Assembly: GCF_944327125.1 (NCBI RefSeq)
Contig: NZ_CALVGO010000007.1
Coordinates: 1-41,483, forward strand
Direction of reading: 5' to 3'
Source of the DNA: an uncultured Faecalicoccus sp.
GTDB lineage: Bacteria; Bacillota_I; Bacilli_A; Erysipelotrichales; Erysipelotrichaceae
Length of the DNA: 41,483 nt
Below the pieces are notes generated by a model. That model was given only the letters and a program-made list of their open reading frames with translations. It made no database searches and had not been told where the DNA came from. The translations under genes were made by a program, and so were the position numbers. Of the stretch, positions 1 to 6,492 are shown one piece after another; the first letter of the stretch is position 1; the number at the start of each line of letters is the position of its first letter.

Positions 1-400
<400 letters not shown>

Positions 401-407
401 GCCTTTA

Positions 408-416
408 TGTTATAAT
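408..416 (+). promoter_or_regulatory. Extended -10 promoter for dnaX
   Basis: TGTTATAAT (TG, one base, then TATAAT at 411-416) lies in the short gap between tadA and dnaX. No good -35 hexamer is present at 16-18 bases, as is common for extended -10 promoters. The predicted transcript start is near 423, about 23 bases before the dnaX ATG. Inferred from sequence only. Confidence 0.5.
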
Positions 417-445
417 AAATAAGTTAGAAAGTGAGGTCTGGTGGT

Positions 446-2218
446 ATGTATCAGGCACTATACAGAAAATATCGCCCTCAGCGTTTTGAAGATGTTGTGG
501 GACAGAAACATATCATACAAACGTTAAAGAACGCAGTGGATCAAAATCGAATCGCTCATGCCTATTTGTTCTGCGGTCCCAGAGGAACGGGAAAAACTAC
601 GGTGGCGAAGATCTTTGCGAAAATGTTGAATTGTGAAAGTGCAGATCATAAACCGTGCGAAGAGTGCACCAATTGTCAAATGGTACAGAATGGGAATCAT
701 CCGGATATCATTGAAATCGATGCCGCTTCAAACAATGGAGTGGATGAAGTTCGTAATTTGATTGAAAGAGTAAAGTATGCCCCTATGCAGGGAAAATATA
801 AAGTGTATATCATCGATGAGGTCCATATGATGACCACAGGTGCCTTTAATGCTTTATTAAAGACCATTGAAGAGCCCCCGGCTCACGTAGTGTTCATTCT
901 TGCGACAACAGAACCCAACAAGGTTATTTCCACGATCATTTCGCGTTGTCAGCGATTTGATTTCAATAAAGTCTGTTTGGAAGATCTAAAGAACCGTCTT
1001 CAAATTGTCTGTCAGTTGGAAAACATTCAGATTGATGAAGAAGCAATCGCATTGATTGCTCAGCTGAGCGATGGTGGAATGCGTGATGCCCTCTCCATTT
1101 TAGATCAATGCTCGGCTTATTGTGTATCGAAGATCCAGGTCAACGATGTTCGTCAGATCTATGGTGTAATGACCACCGAAGAATTGGGAGATATCTTTTA
1201 TAATCTTTATAAAGGAAAGATTGAAGAAGTCATCAAAGATCTTCAACAGGCTCAGGAAACCGGTATGGATCTCAAGAGAATGACACAGGATCTGATTTCT
1301 TTATTAAAGGACAGTGTAATTCTGGATTATGCATCCAATACAGACCTGGTCACAGAATCGAACAAACAAGTCATAGAAAAAAAGGTAGCACTCTCCCCTG
1401 CTCCTTTCCGTATGCGTGTGCTGGAGGAATTGATAGAAACGTATAATAAATACAATCACGCTTCCAGTGTTTTAGACTATTTAGAAACCGCTCTTTTGAA
1501 ATGTGTATCGGATTCATATGAACAAAAAGAAGAAATCCAGATGGAAAACAAACCTATTCAGAAAGTAGAGATGAATGTTCAATTGGAGAAAAAAGAGGAT
1601 AAATCATATGAATCTCCATCTGAAAAATCAGAAAAAGTTAAAAAAGAGTTAAAAAATGACGATATTTTGGTTAAAAATGAAGAAAATCAAATATCTGATG
1701 TTTCACGTGAAACATTAAAAAGTGAGAAAAAAGACGATCATAAAATCATATTGAACGATGAATATGTGCTTCAGCTCTTGGTGGGAGCAAAGAAATCCGA
1801 ACGGCAAATGGATACTGAAAAAATGAAGAACAACGATCTCTATTTGTCGGATTTGAGTAGTGCTCGTTACGCCTCCAGTTTAAGAAATTGTAAGATCGTG
1901 GCCAGCGGAACGAATTATCTGATTGTAGAAGTAAAATCAGAAATCCAGGCAAAAGAAGTGAATTCGATCCAGCTGGAAGATGGATATGAAAAGTATACAG
2001 AACAACTTTTAGGAATACCGAAGGTTATCTTCGCCCTGGACCCGGTACAGTGCGAGCGAGTGCTCAAAGAGTTTAAAGAAAGAATGAGGGACAATGCCCT
2101 GCCTGAGCCGGCTATTGTGGATATATGCATCAAAGAAGATGAAAACACAACGAAAGAAGAAACAATCGAACAAAAAATGAAACGATGGTTTCCAGGAATT
2201 CAAGTCATAGATGACTGA
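446..2218 (+). CDS. dnaX: DNA polymerase III subunit tau (DnaX)
   Basis: Clamp-loader ATPase that holds the replicase together. From the chosen ATG the protein is 590 residues. It has the P-loop GPRGTGKT at 44-51, a four-Cys zinc module (C63, C71, C74, C77), a Walker B region DEVHMM, and the sensor/arginine-finger motif SRCQRF. After the clamp-loader collar there is a charged, low-complexity linker (about 360-450) and a divergent C-terminal tau domain. The ATG at 446 gives the family start (MYQALYRKYRP) and has GAGG 9 bases upstream; a GTG at 431 is also in frame but has no ribosome site. The linker DNA carries a perfect parS (1699-1714) and two TCATATGA palindromes. An in-frame A AAA AAG heptamer lies at 1378-1384. 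Confidence 0.96.
   Translation: MYQALYRKYRPQRFEDVVGQKHIIQTLKNAVDQNRIAHAYLFCGPRGTGKTTVAKIFAKMLNCESADHKPCEECTNCQMVQNGNHPDIIEIDAASNNGVDEVRNLIERVKYAPMQGKYKVYIIDEVHMMTTGAFNALLKTIEEPPAHVVFILATTEPNKVISTIISRCQRFDFNKVCLEDLKNRLQIVCQLENIQIDEEAIALIAQLSDGGMRDALSILDQCSAYCVSKIQVNDVRQIYGVMTTEELGDIFYNLYKGKIEEVIKDLQQAQETGMDLKRMTQDLISLLKDSVILDYASNTDLVTESNKQVIEKKVALSPAPFRMRVLEELIETYNKYNHASSVLDYLETALLKCVSDSYEQKEEIQMENKPIQKVEMNVQLEKKEDKSYESPSEKSEKVKKELKNDDILVKNEENQISDVSRETLKSEKKDDHKIILNDEYVLQLLVGAKKSERQMDTEKMKNNDLYLSDLSSARYASSLRNCKIVASGTNYLIVEVKSEIQAKEVNSIQLEDGYEKYTEQLLGIPKVIFALDPVQCERVLKEFKERMRDNALPEPAIVDICIKEDENTTKEETIEQKMKRWFPGIQVIDD
1513..1522. repeat. TCATATGA palindrome, copy 1 (in dnaX)
   Basis: TTCATATGAA, a 10-bp perfect palindrome read as Ser-Tyr-Glu within the DnaX linker, 186 bases before the parS. 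It belongs to a local cluster of seven perfect TCATATGA sites between 1514 and 4266. Its function is unknown. Confidence 0.6.
1603..1613. repeat. TCATATGA palindrome, copy 2 (in dnaX)
   Basis: ATCATATGAAT lies 96 bases before the parS and is also read as Ser-Tyr-Glu in the DnaX linker. It shares the longer form ATCATATGAAT with the copies at 3049 and 4259. It is part of the same local cluster and may be a protein-binding site. Confidence 0.6.
1699..1714. promoter_or_regulatory. parS: parS centromere site inside dnaX
   Basis: TGTTTCACGTGAAACA is a perfect 16-bp palindrome and matches the Bacillus subtilis ParB (Spo0J) site TGTTnCACGTGAAACA at every position. It encodes Val-Ser-Arg-Glu-Thr within the variable DnaX linker, where such a sequence can be tolerated. 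I noticed no other CACGTG-centred parS-like sequence in the window. ParB loading here would seed the partition complex and SMC loading, and it suggests an origin-proximal location. The match is seen directly; function is inferred from the family. Confidence 0.88.
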
Positions 2219-2250
2219 TCCTATGAAAAAGAAAGGAATTGAACTGTATA

Positions 2251-2835
2251 ATGTATCCAATAAAATTTGAAAACCTGATTCTTGCCTTTCAAAAACTTCC
2301 GGGAGTAGGAAGAAAAACGGCAGAACGGTATGCCTACGAAACATTGAATTGGAATAAAAACAAGCAGGAAGAGTTTATTCAAGCCATAGAAGTTTTAAAA
2401 GAAGGCATAGAACGCTGTGAAACGTGTGGAAACCTATGTGAAGGACGAATTTGTACGATTTGTGAAGATAAAAATCGAGACACTTCCCTTCTCTGTGTGG
2501 TTCAAAGCCCAAAAGATATAGAGGTTATAGAATCCATTCAGGAATATAACGGATTGTATCATGTATTAAACGGCCTGATCAACACTTCAAAAGGAATTAT
2601 GCCAGAAGACATACGGATTGAAGAACTGATCAAACGCATAGAATCCAATCAAGTGGATGAAGTGATCCTTGCGCTGGATCCGACGCTTGAAGGAGAAACG
2701 ACTTCTATGTACATTGAAAAGCTTGTAGGAGAAAAGGCAAAGGTCACACGATTGGCATATGGCATTCCTATGGGCGGACATTTGGATTATACCGACACAT
2801 TAACACTGTTAAAGGCTTTTCAGGGCCGAAAATAA
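2251..2835 (+). CDS. recR: Recombination mediator RecR
   Basis: Works with RecF and RecO to load RecA on gapped DNA. The 194-residue protein has the N-terminal helix-hairpin-helix (KLPGVGRKTAERYAY), a four-Cys zinc finger (CETC...CTIC) and a Toprim domain with DPTLEGETTS. Length and order match the family. The ATG at 2251 gives the usual N-terminus MYPIKFENL. AAGG at 2233-2236 is rather far from it; an in-frame TTG at 2239 is too close, so the start has some doubt. The gene usually between dnaX and recR (ebfC/ybaB) is absent. Confidence 0.95.
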   Translation: MYPIKFENLILAFQKLPGVGRKTAERYAYETLNWNKNKQEEFIQAIEVLKEGIERCETCGNLCEGRICTICEDKNRDTSLLCVVQSPKDIEVIESIQEYNGLYHVLNGLINTSKGIMPEDIRIEELIKRIESNQVDEVILALDPTLEGETTSMYIEKLVGEKAKVTRLAYGIPMGGHLDYTDTLTLLKAFQGRK

Positions 2836-2850
2836 CCAATATCTTCTCTA

Positions 2851-2858
2851 TCATATGA
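2851..2858. repeat. TCATATGA palindrome, copy 3
   Basis: Perfect TCATATGA, the first copy in the recR downstream gap, 16 bases after the recR stop codon. Confidence 0.6.
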
Positions 2859-2973
2859 AATTTATAGGATAAATCATATTAAATATATGGATTTTATAGA
2901 TTTTATATGATTTTTTATATTCTTTTCACATGGTCTAATGATTTTCTGTAAAGGTAAATTTTAAGCTTTTTTC

Positions 2974-2985
2974 ATTCATATGAAT
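2974..2985. repeat. TCATATGA palindrome, copy 4 (12-bp dyad)
   Basis: ATTCATATGAAT is the longest perfect dyad of the set and is probably closest to the full recognition sequence. Confidence 0.62.
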
Positions 2986-3017
2986 TCAGATTCAAATAAA
3001 AATGTCGTATATTATAT

Positions 3018-3025
3018 TCATATGA
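3018..3025. repeat. TCATATGA palindrome, copy 5
   Basis: Perfect TCATATGA (in context ATTCATATGACT), 31 bases before copy 6. Confidence 0.6.
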
Positions 3026-3047
3026 CTGCAAAAACATCTTTTATTCA

Positions 3048-3058
3048 ATCATATGAAT
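3048..3058. repeat. TCATATGA palindrome, copy 6
   Basis: ATCATATGAAT, the same extended form as the copies at 1603 and 4258. It lies about 190 bases before the start of the HTH/coiled-coil gene. Confidence 0.6.
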
Positions 3059-3186
3059 AAAGAAATACTTAAAAAATACAATAATAAATTCCTGTGATTT
3101 TACATATGAATTGGAACAAATACAAAAATCAAAGAAATTTTAAGATGTGAAATTCCTATGAAACTATGGAAATAAAAAAAGAAGTG

Positions 3187-3195
3187 TGTTAGAAT
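3187..3195 (+). promoter_or_regulatory. Extended -10 promoter for the HTH/coiled-coil gene
   Basis: TGTTAGAAT (TG, one base, TAGAAT at 3190-3195) lies 53 bases before the ATG at 3248. No clear -35 is present. A strong ribosome site (AGGAAGGGGAG) follows, ending a few bases before the start codon. Confidence 0.4.
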
Positions 3196-3247
3196 ATAAA
3201 AACCAAAATAGGATTGGTGTTAGGAAAATCATAGGAAGGGGAGCTTT

Positions 3248-3793
3248 ATGGAAGAAAAAACACCTATTGATGTTTTCTACGACATGGATATTGCACAGAT
3301 TTGTCAGCATTTTTCCAAATCACGAAATACAGTGGATAAGGCCATTGCGAAATTGATCAAAGATAACCCGGATAAAGACTGGAAATACAAGAATCCTGAA
3401 ACACGGCGGATCACGATCAAAGCCGAAGGGGTAGAGCGGTTATCGAAGTATTTCCGCAAGGAGAAACATGAGATTTCAACCGTGGAAATGGAACTTCGCT
3501 TTGAAAATGAAAAATTGAAAGCGATCATTGAAGAAAAAGAAAAGGCTCAAGAACAAATTGAAGCCTTATACCAGGAACGTCTTGCCTTAGAAATTGAGAA
3601 AAGTAAACAGACTTTCTTGTTGGAAAATCAATCGAAGGAAGAACAGATTCAAAAACTTACCTTGGAAAATAATTCCTTAAAAGAAGAAACCGCTGCCTTA
3701 GAAAATATGAGGAAAGAAATCGAAGATTATAAGAAAAAAGAAGAAGAATATAATTCGAAATCCTTCTTCTATCGTTTAACTCATAAATTTTGA
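3248..3793 (+). CDS. HTH plus coiled-coil protein with aromatic/basic tail (RocS/DUF536-like)
   Basis: The gene product is not assigned with certainty. The 181-residue protein has three visible parts. A helix-turn-helix at about 13-33 (IAQICQHFSKSRNTVDKAIAKL) is followed by ITIKAEGVERLSKYF, as in MerR-like/DUF536 domains. A long Glu/Lys/Gln-rich coiled coil covers about 78-170. A short aromatic-basic C-terminus, SFFYRLTHKF, could form an amphipathic membrane-binding helix. This plan matches RocS, the pneumococcal chromosome-segregation protein that binds DNA and the membrane, and plasmid-associated DUF536 proteins. The array of TCATATGA palindromes just upstream and the nearby parS fit a DNA-anchoring role; this is inference. 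A plain autoregulator is the alternative. It converges on the CYTH gene with a 13-base tail overlap. Confidence 0.75.
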   Translation: MEEKTPIDVFYDMDIAQICQHFSKSRNTVDKAIAKLIKDNPDKDWKYKNPETRRITIKAEGVERLSKYFRKEKHEISTVEMELRFENEKLKAIIEEKEKAQEQIEALYQERLALEIEKSKQTFLLENQSKEEQIQKLTLENNSLKEETAALENMRKEIEDYKKKEEEYNSKSFFYRLTHKF

Positions 3794-4335
3794 TATTGAA
3801 ATGCCCTTGCGATCTTGCTGGGGCAATTTTTTTTATATTGTTTATGAATTGGCTCCAAAATCTGATTAAAATAGGAAATTCCATCGTGTTCATATCGATA
3901 TTCATATTCAATTTCGTAATCGGTAGCTTGATCGAATTCTGTGATATCGGCACAGATCTGGGCTTGTTTAAGGTTGAGAACGCTTCGGTACGTTGTGAAA
4001 GAAACGATGGGTTCTACATCCAGTGAAATGTGATGCATCGAACACCATTCCAGAATTTCCGGATCTTTGATCTCTTTTATGGTATCGACATCAATTTGTT
4101 TTTCATATTCATAATGAGTGATGGCATCTTTTTTGATTTTTAAAGTAAAGATGTTCTGGTGATTGATTTTTCGGATTCGAAGCGCTCCGTTACACTTTTT
4201 TATTTGATTGTCTGGTGTATCGTAATATGTATTGGTTTGTTTTATTTGTTTCTCAAAATCATATGAATGGATGATTTTATCATATTCTTCTTTGGTGATA
4301 AGAATTTTGAGTTCTCTTTCTATCGGGTCGTTCAT
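3781..4335 (-). CDS. CYTH-domain phosphohydrolase (YjbK-like)
   Basis: CYTH (CyaB/thiamine triphosphatase) proteins form a beta-tunnel that binds triphosphates or polyphosphate with metal ions. The signature ExExK is seen at the very N-terminus (ERELK), with alternating charged strands such as LRIRKI, TLKIK and YEYEKQI lining the tunnel. Length is 184 residues, normal for the single-domain bacterial type. Start chosen at 4335 because a strong AAAGGAGG lies 7 bases upstream; the frame continues further up but without a site. It is divergent from nadK, a pairing also known in the Bacillus yjb region. Its exact substrate cannot be told from sequence. Confidence 0.87.
   Translation of the reverse strand: MNDPIERELKILITKEEYDKIIHSYDFEKQIKQTNTYYDTPDNQIKKCNGALRIRKINHQNIFTLKIKKDAITHYEYEKQIDVDTIKEIKDPEILEWCSMHHISLDVEPIVSFTTYRSVLNLKQAQICADITEFDQATDYEIEYEYRYEHDGISYFNQILEPIHKQYKKNCPSKIARAFQYQNL
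4258..4268. repeat. TCATATGA palindrome, copy 7 (in CYTH gene)
   Basis: ATCATATGAAT lies inside the 5' part of the CYTH gene. It is the rightmost perfect copy of the cluster; the only other perfect copy found in the window overlaps the start codon of the PocR gene at 19569-19576. Confidence 0.55.
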
Positions 4336-4358
4336 AAATGTTCCTCCTTTTGAAAATA

Positions 4359-4367
4359 TGGTACAAT
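4359..4367 (+). promoter_or_regulatory. Extended -10 promoter for nadK
   Basis: TGGTACAAT (TG, one base, TACAAT at 4362-4367) lies in the divergent CYTH/nadK gap. The predicted transcript start near 4374 rules out the upstream in-frame ATGs at 4370 and 4376 as realistic starts. Confidence 0.45.
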
Positions 4368-4393
4368 AGATGAAAATGAAAGGAAAGATGTCC

Positions 4394-5167
4394 ATGCGTT
4401 TTACTACGATCGTACGAAATGATGAACATTCCCGTCAAGTTTCGAAACATTTGATTCAGGAATGTCAAAATAGAGGCTGGATCTATGATTCGGACAATCC
4501 GGAAATGATCTTATCGATTGGCGGAGACGGGACCTTATTGCGAGGCATTCATCAATATCTTCCTGTATTGGACCAAATCAGTTTTGTCGGTATCCATACA
4601 GGGACGTTGGGATTTTTTACGGATTATACGCATGAAGAAATTCATTCCTTTTTAGAGGATATTGTGGCGAATATTCCTTGTTATGAAGAAATGCCTTTAT
4701 TACAGATGGAGACTTCTTTACAGAAAGAGACTTGTTATGCCTTGAACGAGATTCGTATTGAATCTTTTTCCAAGACTTTGTCCTTTGATGTTTATATCGA
4801 TGGCGAATTTTTTGAACATTGTACAGGTTCCGGCATCTGCATCAGTACACAGGCAGGGTCTACTGCCATCAACAGAGCTTTGCAGGGGGCTGTAATCGAT
4901 GATGGACTTCGGGTTCTTCAACTTTGTGAGATCATGGCCATCTCGCATAAAAATCATCATTCTTTAAGAAATCCTTATATCATGCGGTCTGACCGGGAAG
5001 TGAAGATCCAAGGGCAGTCTCTGGCGATGGCTCGAGCTTGTTATGATCATCTGGAAACTTCTTTACAGGATGTCGAATGGGTCAAGATCAAAACGTCAAA
5101 AAAAAGAGTGCGGTTTGCGCACTATCGAGAATACTCGTATTTGAAACGCTTAAAAAATTTATATTAA
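4394..5167 (+). CDS. nadK: NAD kinase
   Basis: Phosphorylates NAD to NADP using ATP or polyphosphate. The protein is about 257 residues. It has the diagnostic GGDGT loop (SIGGDGTLLRG), the NE pair in the second motif (ALNEIRIES) and the glycine-rich GSTAINRALQG. The ATG at 4394 gives MRFTTIVRND and has AGGA 9 bases upstream; the ATG at 4388 is possible. The stop codon shares bases with that of the convergent rodA gene (4-base overlap, no terminator between). Confidence 0.94.
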   Translation: MRFTTIVRNDEHSRQVSKHLIQECQNRGWIYDSDNPEMILSIGGDGTLLRGIHQYLPVLDQISFVGIHTGTLGFFTDYTHEEIHSFLEDIVANIPCYEEMPLLQMETSLQKETCYALNEIRIESFSKTLSFDVYIDGEFFEHCTGSGICISTQAGSTAINRALQGAVIDDGLRVLQLCEIMAISHKNHHSLRNPYIMRSDREVKIQGQSLAMARACYDHLETSLQDVEWVKIKTSKKRVRFAHYREYSYLKRLKNLY

Positions 5168-6417
5168 GTTCTCGTTTTCTTTCGGGAACTTTTTAATTTC
5201 TTAGGTGCTCTATGTCCAATCACAATCACTTTTTTGGAGACAGGTGAAATATTCATGATGATCGCAAAGGCGATAAAATAAGATAATATACTACTTCCTC
5301 CATAGGATATCATCGGTAAAGTGATTCCTGTGATTGGTAACAAACCAACGATCATGCATAAGTTTTGAATTTGTTGGTAGATCAACATCGCAATGACACC
5401 AATGACAATAAAACGGTCTCTTCGGTTTGCCGTGTTATAGGCAATTTTAAATAAGACCAAGTCAAATCCCAGGCAGAGAATCAAGATGAAACTTGTTCCT
5501 AATAGCCCGAAACACTGACCGATCGCCGCGAAGATGAAGTCGGTGTGAGCTTCGGGAATGGCAATGATATCGGCCTGCATTCCATAGCCGGAAACCCCGG
5601 CGCTTCCTAACGACAACAAGGCTGTATAGAGCTGATTGGAGCTTCCTTGAATGTTTCCTTCCGGATCCAGCCAGGCATCGATGCGCGAAAGACGATAGTT
5701 GGATATAAAGACTTCCAACAGTTCTCTTTGAAAGAAATAAAGATAGAAAAAACCGGCCACAGCGATTCCAATCAGAATAAACAAGACCCAAATATACTGT
5801 TTTCGAATACCGGAACACATCAAGAGGATCATTGTGGTCAAGGCGATGATGATCATAACTCCAGTATCTGGCTGTAAAAGGATCAATACCATCGGCGGCA
5901 CAACGATTTTTGCGATCTTGATAAGAAGGTTCAAATCGTCTTTGTTGGTAGGCTCTGGATGCTCATCCTGGTGCAGGGCAATTGTCTTGGAGACCAGCAC
6001 GATCAAAACGATCTTGATAAATTCGCTGGGCTGAAAGCTCGCAAAGGGCAAAGAAAACCAGGAAACGGCTCCATTGATGCTGCCGGCAAACGGCAAATGG
6101 ATCGCATTGCCGCTGACAGAGATCAGGATCCGGGAGATAAGGAGATAGACCAAACATCCCATAAGAACGGTATAGGCTTTTTTCATTATGGAATAGATGG
6201 CTTCATTGGGGAAGGAACACAGGATGAACATGGCGGTAAAACCAATGCCGTACCACATGATCTGACGGAACATATATCCATATCCGGAACCATCACTGAT
6301 CAGGTTGAATGCGTTATAGAGGGCAAAAAAGCTGGTCAGGCCCATCAGCACAAGCATTAAGATAAAACCGGTATCGATGCGAAAGGTGTATTTTCCTAAC
6401 GTGATGGTCTGTTTCAT
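5164..6417 (-). CDS. SEDS-family peptidoglycan glycosyltransferase (RodA/FtsW)
   Basis: Integral membrane protein of 417 residues with about ten hydrophobic segments. SEDS proteins polymerise lipid II with a partner class B PBP, in elongation (RodA) or division (FtsW). Family marks are present: SWFSLPFASFQPSEFIKI in the first half, EAHTDFIFAAIG near the catalytic loop, and a late SYGGSS-type motif (MISYGGSSILSYF). I cannot separate RodA from FtsW with confidence; there is no PBP or division gene next to it. The ATG at 6417 has AGGAGG 6 bases upstream; an in-frame TTG at 6420 is too close to that site. Confidence 0.88.
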   Translation of the reverse strand: MKQTITLGKYTFRIDTGFILMLVLMGLTSFFALYNAFNLISDGSGYGYMFRQIMWYGIGFTAMFILCSFPNEAIYSIMKKAYTVLMGCLVYLLISRILISVSGNAIHLPFAGSINGAVSWFSLPFASFQPSEFIKIVLIVLVSKTIALHQDEHPEPTNKDDLNLLIKIAKIVVPPMVLILLQPDTGVMIIIALTTMILLMCSGIRKQYIWVLFILIGIAVAGFFYLYFFQRELLEVFISNYRLSRIDAWLDPEGNIQGSSNQLYTALLSLGSAGVSGYGMQADIIAIPEAHTDFIFAAIGQCFGLLGTSFILILCLGFDLVLFKIAYNTANRRDRFIVIGVIAMLIYQQIQNLCMIVGLLPITGITLPMISYGGSSILSYFIAFAIIMNISPVSKKVIVIGHRAPKKLKSSRKKTRT

Positions 6418-6444
6418 CAAGGTCCTCCTTTTCTGATGGTTAAT

Positions 6445-6473
6445 AGTATATCATAGAATGGAAACTCTTTGAA
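6445..6473 (-). promoter_or_regulatory. Promoter for rodA/ftsW
   Basis: On the minus strand TTCAAA (6473-6468) and TATACT (6450-6445) are separated by 17 bases, with a TG one base before the -10. It lies back to back with the mutS promoter within the 75-base divergent gap. Confidence 0.5.
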
Positions 6474-6477
6474 AAAT

Positions 6478-6486
6478 TGTTATAAT
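6478..6486 (+). promoter_or_regulatory. Extended -10 promoter for mutS, possibly giving a leaderless mRNA
   Basis: TGTTATAAT, identical to the dnaX element, ends at 6486. The expected transcript start is at or next to the mutS ATG at 6493. The only ribosome-site-like sequence (AAGG, 6487-6490) is just 2 bases from the ATG. Confidence 0.45.
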
Positions 6487-6492
6487 AAGGAT

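Larger units (their letters stand above)
2836..3247. other. AT-rich intergenic region with a TCATATGA array
   Basis: This 412-base gap holds no convincing gene. It is very AT-rich and, by eye, contains no GATC, although the flanking genes do. It contains perfect TCATATGA at 2851-2858, 2976-2983 (inside ATTCATATGAAT), 3018-3025 and 3049-3056. One-mismatch copies occur at 2874-2881 (TCATATTA), 2903-2910 (TTATATGA), 3102-3109 (ACATATGA) and 3154-3161 (TCCTATGA). Spacings are irregular, about 30-100 bases. No DnaA boxes, tRNA, strong hairpin or terminator for recR were seen. The array lies directly upstream of a predicted DNA-binding protein gene, so binding sites for that protein are the simplest reading. 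Confidence 0.6.

Noticed and set aside
2836-3247. Replication origin
   Set aside because: The gap is AT-rich and has palindromes, but no DnaA boxes (TTATCCACA-like) and no dnaA/dnaN nearby.
5959-6360. A 133-codon plus-strand open frame opposite rodA/ftsW
   Set aside because: Antisense to a clear membrane protein, low-complexity composition and no ribosome site.
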